Assembly (NCBI GenBank): GCA_947471745.1
Contig: CANJKZ010001038.1
Span: 62,001 to 126,000, forward strand
DNA from: Closterium sp. Naga37s-1
Lineage: Eukaryota > Streptophyta > Zygnematophyceae > Desmidiales > Closteriaceae
Direction: 5' to 3'
DNA length: 64,000 nt
The translations under genes were made by a program, and so were the position numbers. Below, piece after piece: positions 36,659 to 46,571 of the stretch (the first letter of the stretch is position 1; each line of letters begins with the position of its first letter). The notes beneath the pieces are model-generated. The model was given only the letters and a program-made list of their open reading frames with translations. It was not told the origin of the DNA and did no database searches.

Positions 36659-36783
36659 TGAGAAGAAACGAGGAATGAAATGACTAAGTGAAAGTTGGGT
36701 ACAAGAAGCAAACCCTAGAAAACTGTACCCCATATGTGCTACCCCACTATAGCCTACAGTAGCTATGTCATATAAATCTGACA
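36659..36783 (-). repeat. 5' LTR of SL-5, 125 bp
   Basis: Minus strand TGTCAGATTTATATG to TTTCTTCTCA, followed by the primer-site variant TGGTATCGAGCAGG. Confidence 0.93.
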
Positions 36784-38900
36784 ATTAGCTGCGGTCGACT
36801 TCTTGATGTCCAGACCGGCGGCGACCTCGTGTTTCGCCGAGCTCTTGATCGTGTCGACGCCGACGTGCGCAAGCCGTGCGTGCAACATGTCCGGGGTCAA
36901 CTTCGTCGCCGACGCGATTGTCCGCAGAGCTACTATTTCCGTTGAAGTCATCGTCGACTTCGTCAAGCATGGGCGCAGGTCGGTGCAAAAAAATCTGCCA
37001 GAGTAGCGTGCTCGACCAAGGACGTTGTTGGCAGAAGACACCAGCAGCATCTCTCCGTCATCATCCTGTAACTTCACGCCGTTCTCCTTGAGCTGGCCAG
37101 CAGACAGCAGGTTCGCGTGCACACCCGGAACATAGAGTACGTCGGGGACGAGGACCTGCTTCCCGGCCTCCCCTTGCAGAGCAACGGTGCCTCTGCCTTC
37201 GACGCTCGGAAGTGCCCCGTTGAAGCCGCTGACGTGGCGAACGTCGCCACTCGACTGCATGTCGACGAAGGCCTCCTTCGTCCCCATCAGATGGTGGGAG
37301 CAGCCGCTGTCGAGAAGCACAATAGTCGGATTGGCCTGCACAGCAGCAGCGACCGCCTTGAAGTCTTCGCCAGCCTCTAGAGCCAGCGAGATCGTCGGCT
37401 CCACCACGCTGACCATCGAGCACGAAGCCTCATCGCCACCAGCATTGTCGCCAGAGGAGTCAGCATCCTTCGTCGAAGTCGTCTTCGACGGCTGCTTCTC
37501 CTTGCGTGGCTGGTTGTCCCGACGACGACGGCCACCTTCTCCCTTTCTACGGTTGGCAGCCTGATCGTCGTCAGACTCGTCTCGGTCGGGGCAGTCGTAC
37601 GAGAGGTGGTCAGGAGCATCGAAGATGTAGCAACGGCGGCCTTCTCGACGCGAGCCACTGCTGCCGCGATCTCCACCTTTCGCCGACTTCCCGCGGTCGG
37701 CGCCCTCCGTCGATTTCGCGTTCGACGACTTCCAGCCACCGCCTCCGCCAGACTTCCCACGCTGCCCCTGTTGGCGTCCTTGCTTCGGCGGGGCGACGTA
37801 GTTGGCCTGCGGAAGCAATTCTACAGGTCGCTTAGACTCCTGCATGAACTCGTCCTGGATGATATGGCTCGAAAGGGAGTCCTCGTTCAGAGTCTCGCGC
37901 GTGCCGTAAATTGTCAGCATCCGGCGCACCAGATTGTAGCCCGAGGGGAGGCCACTGATGACATGAGTGACATACGACGCCACCGAGTAGTCGACGCTGG
38001 CCATCCGCAAATCGGCCAAAACTCGCTGCGCTCGATTGCAGTACTCGGTCGCCGATTCCTGCTCCCCCATCCGAATGTTGGTCAACTTCTTCTCCGGCTG
38101 ACTGATGTAGAGGTCGTCGGTCGCTTTGTAGGTGCGCATGATGTACTGCCACGCTTGGTAGCCAGCATCCACTCGAAGTCTGCACGACTTCAATGCGACT
38201 TGCACCAGAGGCGAGCAACACCTCGAAATCACCAAAAAGGTCAGAAGGTGAGCAGCGCGAAATTCCGACCAGAGCTCCACATCCTCCTTGTCCGGCGCCA
38301 GAACAGTTCCGTCGACGAACTTCTTCAATTCGTCGATCTCCAGCTAAGGCTCAATGGATTCAATCCATGTGATCAAGTGGTGTCGACCTTCCAGCAGCTT
38401 CGGCACAACGATCTTGTCCGGCGAAAATTTAAAATATCCGTACGCTGGCGCGATGCCTCCGTCTCGAACAGCCGACGCATGAGTCGCCGAAGTCGGCCTG
38501 ACTCCACTCCGTAGAGGAGATTGACGTCGACCATTGACGTTGCCGTTCGAGCTGCCTCCAGTCGCAGACGATCGCAGCACTTGCGCATGCACTCTGCTAA
38601 TGCTGACGTCGGCGGGCCGAATCACTCCGCGAACCTTCGTGCTTCCACCGCCGACAACATTTCCGCCATCACCTTCGTTGTGCACGGGTCAGGGAGAGGC
38701 AGACGCACCGTCCGCTTCTGCACGGGGAGGGGGATGCTCACGCGCCCACTGCACACGAGTTCCAAGGAGCAGAATCTCCAAGTCCGCCTTACCGTACCCG
38801 CCAGCCTCGTGGCGTGCCCGAACACCAGCCTCTCTCGCTTGCAGGGTATCTTCTACTACTGCTTCGACTACAGGGTCGACCATGGCGACTAAGACGGCTG
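36784..38900 (-). pseudogene. gag-protease part of LL-3
   Basis: Right to left: a gag start with VDPVVEAVVEDTLQAREAG (near 38.88 kb); gag with TWIESIEP, LLTFLVISRCCSPLVQVALK and SVASYVTHVISGLPSGYNLV (38.3-37.8 kb); an RG/K-rich stretch with the knuckle-like CYIFDAPDHLSYDC (about 37.6 kb); protease TIVLLDSGCSHHLMGTKEAF (about 37.3 kb); GAG-preintegrase HARLAHVGVDTIKSSAKH (about 36.85 kb). The sequence resumes beyond the inserted SL-5. A broken fossil. Confidence 0.82.
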
Positions 38901-38985
38901 CCGGCCTACAACGACTTAGATAATGAACGCAGAAGTCGGCTAATCTTAAGGTTCTAACGCGAGGCCGTCCACGCTCACCGCACCA

Positions 38986-39884
38986 TGCGGAGAGTCACTA
39001 CACAACGGGAGTGGACTACGGTGGAGGGCACGGAGTTGTGCGGGTGATCGTAGTGTTGTTCTAACGTTCTTACTGCTTGCTGTGTTCACAGAGAAGTTTT
39101 GGCAAGACTTTCCACTAAGGAATTGAAAAAACCAACTTGCATTGAAAAGTTGATGGTACAATTGGGGCATGCAGAACAAAAGGACTAGAATGGCATGCAA
39201 CACCTAGCAAGGGCGAAATCTGCTAGGGCAGCAGAAGAGCGGCTTGCCAATGTTGCAGCAGAGTAGTCTGCCAGCGTTGCACTGCACGCGGTCTGCCAGC
39301 ACTGCAGTCGCAGGTGACTATCTGCAGTCGCAGGTAACTTTCTGCAGTTGCAGGTTGTCTATCTGCACAGATGTGCGCACCTACCAAGTAGGTGCAGGTT
39401 GGCGGTTTCACCGTCAGGCACATTGCGCAGGTGCCAGGTAGAAAACGTGTCGTCGGGTTTGCTAGGTGCGCACCGTCGACCACGTGATGACGTTTCGCAG
39501 GTAGAACTTCGCCAAAACCTTCTAGGCGAAAGTTCGCACGCCTTCGCAGAGTTTCGCACAACTCTGCAACTTCGGTGGATCAGCTCGACATCGATCGGTC
39601 GAACAATGTTCGCCTAGCAGAGCTCCTCGACCCGAACTATTCGACCAGAGTTCCTCGACCAGGATCGTCGACCAGCGCTCTTCGACGGGAGCTCGTCGCG
39701 CAGAGATTGTCGACCAGAGCTCGTCGCGCAGAGCTCGTCGACCAGATTCTGTCGAGCAGAGCCTGCTCGACTGCAACTTCCGTCGAACTGCAGAAGCCCA
39801 TTTCGTCGACCAATCCGTCGCGAACTTCTCGTCGGCGGCGAGATCGGTTGTGCCCAAGCGAGGGCGGGGCCTTTCTCTTCGACA
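38986..39884 (-). repeat. 5' LTR of LL-3, 899 bp
   Basis: Minus strand TGTCGAAGAGAAAGG to GTGACTCTCCGCA, directly followed by the primer region. It contains the empty TRIM site (gggagtggactacgg) and a cluster of GTCGACC and CGTCGCGCAGAG units. Confidence 0.88.
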
Positions 39885-41364
39885 AGTGGAAACCTGCTAT
39901 TAAATCTTATATTTTCAAAACATGTAAAAAAGCAAACATTCGTAGGGTAGATCAAGCAAATGTGGTTAGAGTGTCCGCGTCCTAAGGGCGGGTCAAACTT
40001 TGCACATGTACGGTTAATTTTCAGCTTAATTACCAAAATTAAGCATGTAACAGAACTTATAACGTACGAAATTCGTTTGACGCGAGACTGTACATAAATC
40101 AGATCATTTCGGAAACGTGCCCCCGGACGTGCGGAACACATCCGAAGGTTCGTCTCCCAACTCGCTTCCCGTCAAATCATCAAACAGTAACGCCCGATTT
40201 TTGCCAAACACTTTCGCCATTATACTAATCCCTTCGCCCTAAATGCGGAAACCCTCGTAATATTTGGTAACTCTCCTTCCCATGTATTGTACCTCGCAAC
40301 GTTAATGTACCTCGTCAAAAGTCCGCAGTGTACACTCCGAACTGGATAGGAAACGTTAGGACTATGCCCTTGGGTTCCGTCAAATTTGACAAGTGTGTTG
40401 ACGTAAAAATAACGACAAAAACGAGAGTGTACAAAGTTGGACCCGCCCTAATTATTGCGTTCCGTGGCAGTATGCCTCCGAAGGAAAAACGGTGTGGGAG
40501 TGAGCTTTGGGAGGAGGGCACTCGTGGGGTCTCGAAGTTGGGGCCAATTTCAACTGCATGCAACTAGTGCAAGTGCGATTATGCAGATGCATACAATAGA
40601 CGGCCGTTGGGGAAAGAGGCTGACAGACTGTTATATGCCCCCGGTCAGAAAAAAATAAACCGCATCTGGATGGCATGCGACTGGGGGAGCCTCAACCCTA
40701 AACACGGGTGACCGCATGGTTTTGCCGGCAGGCCGACATTTTTCCCTGAACCGTCTATTGCATGCATTTGCAAACTAGCACTAGCGAAATCTGCATGCAT
40801 TAGGTAAAAGCCGCTCGAAGTTGGCTCTTGGCAAGCGATAACCTTTCCGACCGAGGCTGGTGTTGCACTTCTGTGTGTTGCAGGTTGGTTGTCTCTGTGC
40901 AGCCGAACAGAGCCTGTCAGCGAGACGTGCGAAAACCAGTTTTGTTGCGAACTCCTCCTCGTGCTTGACGAAACGCTCGCGAATGCGTCCGAGACTCGTT
41001 GATTCACAACAACGTGTTCCCGCCTTCCGTTGACCCTCACCTCACACAGGAGAGATCACTGGAAACAAATTTTGCTACAGCGCCCGCGAACATGCCGGCA
41101 ACCTGTCGAGAACCAAACAAGCTCCCAAGGCTGAAACCCTAGTCTGCTACCCTACCAAACCTCCCTAGGCTGGAATTCTAGCGAAGCTCGACGCTGTTTC
41201 CTAGATACTTCCGGAGCTTCGTAATATTCCTTATAAGGACAATTGCTGACGCGTGGCGTCTACCGTAAGCGCGCTTCGATCGTGGCCCGCTTTTCTTGCG
41301 GCTTTCGAGGTTATTTTTGAACCCATTCTATTAGGTATGCTGGAATGATAATCAGTCATAGCGA
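39885..41364. other. Spacer, mostly without features; imperfect inverted repeat at 40.53-40.84 kb
   Basis: No gene could be supported. A motif ATGCATRCAATAGACGG at about 40.59 kb reappears in inverted orientation at about 40.76 kb (ccgtctattgcatgcat), with further matching bases outward, so a decayed inverted repeat of roughly 110 bp per arm is possible. The remainder shows nothing recognisable. Confidence 0.4.
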
Positions 41365-41539
41365 TTGATGATACCTGGCCAGCGTTTTGACACGCTATCG
41401 CTAAGTGCAAGCGTTATCGCGATGTGTCAGGTGGTCGATATTGACTGCCACGTGACGTCGTCGTTTTGCATCTGCCATCCCATTCTCCCATCCGCATCTC
41501 ATCCATTCTCTCACCCTCATCTCCTCTCGTCCTCCCGTC

Positions 41540-41765
41540 ATCAATTTCTCCCGTTTCCCCTTCCCCTTCTCCCGTCCGCATCTTCCCACGTCCTCCCCTC
41601 ATCATTTTCTCCCGTTTCCCCTTCCCCTTCTCCCGTCCGCATCTTCCCACGTCCTCCCCTCATCATTTTCTCCCGTTTCCCCTTCCCCTTCTCCCGTCCG
41701 CATCTTCTCACGTCCTCCCCTCATCATTTTCTCCCGTTTCCCCTTCCCCTTCTCCCGTCCGCCCA
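41540..41765 (+). repeat. 61-bp tandem repeat, pyrimidine-rich
   Basis: Four copies or so of a 61-bp unit containing TCATCATTTTCTCCCGTTTC and CTTCTCCCGTCCGCATC; starts at 41599, 41660 and 41721 give the period. It lies upstream of the Myb/SANT gene. Because 61 is not a multiple of three, the Ser/Pro-rich open frame here is probably not coding. Confidence 0.8.
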
Positions 41766-42022
41766 TACTCTCTTCCCCCATTGCTCACTCTCTTTCCCCC
41801 TGATCACTCTATCCCCCCCTGATCACTCTATCCCCCCCTTATCACCCTCTTCCCTCTTAATCACTCTCTCCCCCCTGCTCACTCTCTTCCCCTCTCCACC
41901 CACTCTTCCCCCCGTGGTCATTCCCTATCCCCCTGTCCACTCTGTCCTTACCTCCAGGCTCGTCACATCCAGGCTCGTCACATCCAGGCTCGTCACAGCC
42001 AGGATCCCTGCCGCTAGTTGAC

Positions 42023-42990
42023 ATGCAAGCTTCAGCCCGGGTCGGGCCGACTGGCACACCAGTGACCTGTGAGGCGAATCTTCTTTGCCAGGAGGAGGCC
42101 ACACAGTTGGAATACAGTCACGTGCCTGGCAATGACCACTCTGCTGTATTTCGCACCCTCATCGCCATCGGCAGCCAATTGCCGCCACCAGCACACCCTC
42201 AATTACTGCCATCGCACCCTCGCACCCCCGTCGCCTCATTTGCCGACCCTCCACGCCCACCCTTTGCCGACCCTCCACGCCCACCCTTTGCCGACCCTCC
42301 ACGCCCACCCTTTGCCGACCCTCCACGCCCACCCTTTGCCGACCCTCCACGCCCACCCTTTGCCGACCCTCCACGCCCACCCTTTGCCGACCCTCCACGC
42401 CCACCCTTTGCCGACCCTCCACGCCCACCCTTTGCCGACCCTCCACGCCCACCCTTTGCCGACCCTCCACGCCCACCCTTTGCCGACCCTCCACGCCCAC
42501 CCTTTGCCGACCCTCCACGCCCACCCTTTGCCGACCCTCCACGCCCACCCTTTCCCAACCCTCCACGCCCACCCTTTGCCGACCCTCCACGCCCACCCTT
42601 TGCCGACCCTCCACGCCCACCCTTTGCCGACCCTCCACGCCCTCCTTTGCCGCTTTGCGGCTCTATTCCCGGTGAGCCGCCTATTGCAAGTAGAGGGCCA
42701 TGGAGAACCAGCCCAAAGTGGAACGATGACCTCACAGCGGACCTTCTCCGCTGTGTCATTGCGGCCATGCGGGATGCAGGCAGGGCTACCTTCGCCAAAG
42801 TGCAGTGCTGGGATGCTGTCTTCGCCCGGTGGAATGCCCAGCATGCCGACCTCAACTTCACGGAATCGCAGCTGCGGAACCGGCTCAACGCGGTGAAGGC
42901 GTGGGTGAAAGACATCAGGCAACTCAGTCAAGGGTCCGCCCGGGAGTGACTTGGAACCCCGCTACCGATCGCTTCGACCCGCATTCCATG
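42023..42990 (+). CDS. Myb/SANT-like gene, exon 1: Pro-rich repeat and first half of SANT module 1
   Basis: Start MQASARVGPTGTPVTCEANL at 42023 is the first ATG in this frame. Residues about 73-208 are 17 copies of the octapeptide FADPPRPP (one is FPNPPRPP). Then comes a Myb/SANT-like domain of the Myb_DNA-bind_3 type (WNDDLTADLLRCVIAAM, AKVQCWDAVFARWN, QLRNRLNAVKAWVKDIRQL), a predicted DNA-binding fold. The WNPATDRFDPHSM segment that should follow is in another frame: compared with module 2 this copy is 2 nt shorter between RQL and GVTWNP, so module 1 may be disabled or spliced differently. Donor ATG|GTAAGCC at 42991. The gene model is inference from domain order and phase. Confidence 0.6.
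42239..42646 (+). repeat. 24-bp coding repeat, 17 copies (FADPPRPP)
   Basis: A 24-bp unit encodes FADPPRPP; thirteen copies precede one FPNPPRPP variant and three follow. The DNA copies are nearly identical, so the expansion is recent or homogenised. Confidence 0.92.
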
Positions 42991-43146
42991 GTAAGCCTCC
43001 TAGGCGGCGCTGCCTGCCTGTCTCCTTGTGTTGACTTGACAGTGACGCACAACCTGTGTCTCCTTGTGTTGAGAGTGACTGACAACTTGAAGAGGGCATT
43101 TAAATATTTGTACCTACCACTCTCCTCCCATTCCCTTATTTTGCAG
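42991..43146 (+). other. Intron 1 of the Myb/SANT-like gene
   Basis: GTAAGCCTCC donor, TTATTTTGCAG acceptor, phase 0 by comparison with modules 2 and 3. 156 bp. Repeats of ctccttgtgttga occur inside. Confidence 0.65.
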
Positions 43147-43905
43147 GTTCGTGATACTGATAATATCACGAAGGATGGTAAATGGGATGATTATAAACGG
43201 TGGCTCTACCACACCGCACCGTGGCTTAGCCTTGGCGAGCAGGTTGTTCCCAAATCCCGGTTGCGTGGCAGCAGCTACGCATTCGCGACAGGGGATGGCG
43301 ACAGGTACTACTCAGACGGCCCAGGTGGAGACGAACTCTCGAGTGGGGATGAAGTGGCGGATGCAGCGCATACTAGAGGCCGGCAGCGCCGTCGACTGGG
43401 ACTTGAGCAGAGCAGTCCTCACACGTCTGCGCCTTCAATGGCCACCACATCCCATCCTCCTGCATCCGCATCCCCACCCCCCGCTCCTGCAGCATCCCCC
43501 TTTCCCCCACACGGTGCATCCCCACCCCCCGCTCCTGCTGCAAGCCCCACTACCGCACCCACTGCACTCCCGTCCGTTGCAAGTAGAGGCCCATCGAGAA
43601 CCACCGCCACTGGCACAAGGTCAATGATAAAGTGGACTGATGACCTCACAGCCGACCTCCTCCGCTGTGTCATAGCGGCCATGCGGGATGCAGGCAGGGC
43701 GCCCTTTGCCAAAGTGCAGTGCTGGGATGCTATCTTCGCCCGGTGGCATGCCCAGCATGCCGATTTGAACTTCACGACGGAGCAGCTGCGGAACCGGCTC
43801 AACGCAGTGAAGGCGTGGGTGAAAGACATCAGGGAACTCAAGTCGTGGGTTCGAGAAGGTGTGAACTGGGACCCTGCACGCGACTTCTTCGACCCAAGTA
43901 CCATG
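43147..43905 (+). CDS. Myb/SANT-like gene, exon 2: end of module 1 and first half of module 2
   Basis: 253 codons, open throughout. It opens with VRDTDNITKDGKWDDYKRWL and HTAPWLSLGEQV, the conserved tail of the domain. An acidic stretch (YYSDGPGGDELSSGDEVADA) and a basic patch (RGRQRRRLGLE) follow, then an Ala/Pro/Ser-rich linker. A second domain comes next: KWTDDLTADLLRCVIAAMRD, AKVQCWDAIFARWHAQ, EQLRNRLNAVKAWVKDIREL, GVNWDPARDFFDPSTM. In plant Myb_DNA-bind_3 proteins the corresponding run is a WDP...ID/FD segment followed by a W...Y tail, which supports splicing exon 2 onto exon 3. Probably a nuclear DNA-binding factor or one derived from a domesticated transposon protein. Confidence 0.7.
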
Positions 43906-44057
43906 GTAAGTTGAGGTCATTTTTTAGGATTCTCACAAAGTAAGCCTCCTAGGCAGGCACTGCCTGTCTCCTTGTGCTGACATAGACATGCAATTTGAAG
44001 AGAGCGGTTGTTTTTTTTTTTTACACACCCTCTCCTCCCCATTCCCTTATCATGCAG
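43906..44057 (+). other. Intron 2 of the Myb/SANT-like gene
   Basis: Donor ATG|GTAAGTTGAGG, acceptor TTATCATGCAG, phase 0, 152 bp. It contains a displaced copy of the intron 1 donor region (gtaagcctcctaggc) 36 bp inside, and a T10-12 run. Confidence 0.7.
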
Positions 44058-44933
44058 GTTCGTGATGTCAATATCCCTCCGCGTAAATGGGATGATTATA
44101 AACGGTGGCTCACCCACACCGCACCGTGTCTTAGCCTTGGCGAGCAGGTGTCACGTCATGTCAACCACGCATGCACCACCACAGGGGATGGCAATAGGTA
44201 TTACTCAGACGACCCGGGTGAATACGACCTCTCGAGTGGGGATGATGAGGCGGATGCAGTGTACATTATAGGTCGGCAGCGCCGCCGCCCGGGACTTGAA
44301 AACAGCAGTCCGCACCAGTGTGCTGCTGCAGCAGCAAGCCCCAATCCCGCACCCGCAGCATCCCCTGATCGTGCGCAGCCCGCCCTCCCCCCTTATGCCT
44401 TCCCCTCGCCCTCCCTCCATCCGCCCCCCCTTGATCTCCCCGTGCCCCCCCCGCACGCGAACACCTACGAGCTTGGGTTGCTGGGCAATGGCTCCACAGG
44501 CAGGGAAGGTGCCACGCTCGCAGGCACGGGCACGGGCACGGGCACAGGTGCAGGTACAGGCACAGGCGCGGGCGCGGGCACGGGCACAGGTACAGACACA
44601 GGGTTGCGTGAACAGCGGGAGCGTGGGGAACAGGCATTGAAAAGCGGCAAGTGGCGGCCGATGTGGGACAACGAGCAGACAACAACTCTTTTGGAGATCA
44701 TTCGCGATGTGCTGCGCGCTCAGGGCACCCCTCTCCCCGGCAGGATCGAGGACTGGGGGGCGGTGCACCGCGAGTGGTTGAGGCGGGGGTTACCACGGTA
44801 CTCGAAGGAGCAGCTGAGAATCCGGTGCGGTTCGGTGCGCGGGTGGGTGAAGGATATTCAGTTTCTGCAGGAGCTGCTGCCGCCTGAAGTCACCTGGGAC
44901 CCCACCACTCAGTGCTTCAACCCCGACCCTGAG
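44058..44933 (+). CDS. Myb/SANT-like gene, exon 3: end of module 2 and first half of module 3
   Basis: 292 codons, open. It begins VRDVNIPPRKWDDYKRWLTH and TAPCLSLGEQV, parallel to exon 2, with the same acidic and basic patches (YYSDDPGEYDLSSGDDEADA, RQRRRPGLE). A Pro/Ala linker and a GTGTGTGAG dipeptide-like run (from a gggcac microsatellite) follow. Module 3 is more divergent: KWRPMWDNEQTTTLLEIIRD, RIEDWGAVHREWLRRG, SKEQLRIRCGSVRGWVKDI, EVTWDPTTQCFNPDPE. Phase 0 at both ends. The donor GAG|GTGAGGTGG starts a run of duplicated donor-like units. Confidence 0.7.
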
Positions 44934-45231
44934 GTGAGGTGGTGAGAGGGCGAGGTGAGGTGGTGAGAGAGCCCGAGGTGAGAGGAAGTGGTGAGAGGGA
45001 GAGGTGAGAGAGCTCAAGGTGCGCTGTGGTTTGTCCCCCACCCAAAGGTGGTCTGTACTTTAGCGTCTACCACCCTCCTTTGCCTCCTCCGCCTCCTCCG
45101 CCTCCCCTCTCTCTCACGGAAGCCCCGCACGGCAACGACCACACTCCTCGTCCCTCCCTTCACTCCGTTGCTCCTATTCCGCTTATCCCCCTTTCCCCGC
45201 TCCCTTCATCCCCCCCACCGCCCTTCTTCAG
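44934..45231 (+). other. Intron 3, beginning with tandem copies of its own donor
   Basis: GAGGTGAGGTGGTGAGAG recurs about four times in imperfect form between 44931 and 45020, each with a GAG|GTGAG junction. A pyrimidine-rich stretch then leads to the CCCTTCTTCAG acceptor. Phase 0, 298 bp. Confidence 0.65.
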
Positions 45232-46324
45232 CTGGGCATCAGCCTGTGGCTGAAACAACATGGGCAGTGGGAGCACTACAGGCGGTGGTGCAAGCACACG
45301 GCGCCCTGGCTGCCCCTCGCTCTGCTCAACGCCCACACGTGCCCTGCTGAGGTGGAGTGGGAGGACGAGGACGAGGGGTAGGCGGATTGGGGAGAAGGGG
45401 AGGGAGAGGAGGAGGGTGGGGAAGAGGAGGAAGATGAAGTGATGGAGGTGCGTTCTGGTGGGGAGGGGAATGGGGATGCGGAGGAGGAGGTTGAGGAGGG
45501 GGAGCGGGGAGAGGGATGGGGCGATGGGAGCCGACTGCGGCGAGTGGCAGGGAGGTATAGGGATGGATCAGGAAGGAATGTGCGGCGGCGGAGAGACAGA
45601 GAGGGGGTGGAGGCACAGGGGGTGAGTGGAGAGCGGTGGAGGGGTGGAGAGTGGGATGGTGATGAGTGGTTGGGGACGTGGAGGATGGATGCGTTGCAAC
45701 AGGCTGCACAGGGAGGGAGTGTGCGGAGCAGAGAGGGACGAGAGGGTGGGGAAGGGAGAGGGGTTGGGAGTGGTGGGGTCGGGGCTGCGGAGGGGAATGG
45801 TGGGGTCGACCGTGCAGCTGACGCACCGCGGGTCAATGGTGTTCCGCGTGCTGAGGTGGCACGTAACAATGTCACCTTCGCTGATGTGGCTTGTGCTGCT
45901 GACGTGGCTCGTGCTGACGTGCCTCGTGTAGATGGGACTGGTGGTGCAAGTGCGGATGAGAGGGACGAGTACCCTGCGAGGCTGGCAGCGCGGATCGCTG
46001 GCATGGCAGCGAGCAGGAGAGAGCAAGGCGGCACAGAGAGGCGCGGGGTTGAGGGCGAGGGGGATGGAGGAGGAGGAGGAGATGGAGGAGAAGGAGGAGA
46101 TGCCAGTGCACGACGGGGGGATGAGGATCCTGAGGGGGAGAATGGGGTGGGGGAGAGGCAGGAAAGAGAGAGAAGGGAGGAGGGGAGAGCGGGGAGGGGT
46201 GTGAAGCGGTCGAGGCCGGTGTGGGTGCAGGCAATGGAGAGGAAGCGGCAGCGGCGGGTGATGGAGAGTGTGGCGCGTGCCGTCAAGAGCATGGCGGAGA
46301 AGGGCCAGCCGCACGTGCATAGAG
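45232..46324 (+). CDS. Myb/SANT-like gene, exon 4: end of module 3 and acidic/basic region
   Basis: Opens LGISLWLKQHGQWEHYRRWC and KHTAPWLPLALL, aligning with KWDDYKRWLxHTAP in exons 2 and 3. An in-frame TAG stands at 45379-45381; downstream the same frame stays open for 314 codons with strongly acidic (EEVEEGERGEGWGDG) then basic sequence (KRSRPVWVQAMERKRQRRVM, a possible nuclear localisation signal). So either a short intron removes the TAG, or module 3 ends there in this allele. It ends HVHR plus one base at the donor AGAG|GTGGGTGATG, phase 1. Confidence 0.55.
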
Positions 46325-46571
46325 GTGGGTGATGAGCAGGCACACATGCTTAGAGGTGGGTGATGAAAAGGCACACAGAGGTAGGTGATGAGAAGGCACA
46401 GGTGCTTAGGGGTAGGTGATGAGAAGGCACTGATGCTTAGGGGTAGGTGATGAGAAGGCACTGATGCTTAGGGGTAGGTGATGAGAAGGCACAGATGCTT
46501 AGGGGTAGGTGATGAGAAGGCACTGATGCTTAGGGGTAGGTATTGAGAAGGCACAGATGCTTAGGGGTAGG
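46321..46571 (+). repeat. 31-bp minisatellite whose unit contains the 5' splice site
   Basis: About eight copies of AGGGGTAGGTGATGAGAAGG plus CACTGATGCTT (31 bp; for example starts at 46441 and 46472). The first unit, AGAGGTGGGTGATGAG, is the exon 4 donor itself. Confidence 0.88.

Larger units (their letters stand above)
29451..36783 (-). mobile_element. Ty1/copia SL-5, young and nearly whole (7.33 kb), nested in LL-3
   Basis: The two 125-bp LTRs (36659-36783 as 5', 29451-29575 as 3') appear identical. The target duplication attag lies at 29446-29450 and 36784-36788, inside the gag-pol of LL-3. After the 5' LTR the minus strand reads TGGTATCGAGCAGG, a variant of the initiator-Met primer site. 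A purine tract (tatgggggtg) precedes the 3' LTR. The leader is a GC-rich 21-bp tandem array, followed by gag and pol. The identical LTRs indicate recent insertion. It looks close to whole, with about one break. Confidence 0.95.
25045..39884 (-). mobile_element. Ty1/copia LL-3, full-length but carrying two nested insertions
   Basis: Minus-strand element with its 5' LTR at 38986-39884 and 3' LTR at 25045-26248. The same primer-binding region as LL-1 (TGGTGCGGTGAGCGTGG) abuts the 5' LTR and the same purine tract (ggcaggggag) abuts the 3' LTR. The gag side lies at 36784-38900 and the pol side at 26400-29450; the two were parted by insertion of SL-5, which is flanked by attag on both sides. The 3' LTR was entered by the TRIM. 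No clear target duplication was found for LL-3 itself. The coding parts carry several breaks besides the insertions. Confidence 0.88.

Noticed and set aside
41365-42021. Ser/Pro-rich 218-codon frame upstream of the Myb/SANT gene
   Set aside because: Made of a 61-bp repeat whose period is not a multiple of three; no conserved motif.
42069-42931. Alternative frames over the FADPPRPP repeat (HAHPLPTL on plus, KGRRGSA types on minus)
   Set aside because: A 24-bp repeat opens most frames; only the FADPPRPP frame leads into the SANT domain.
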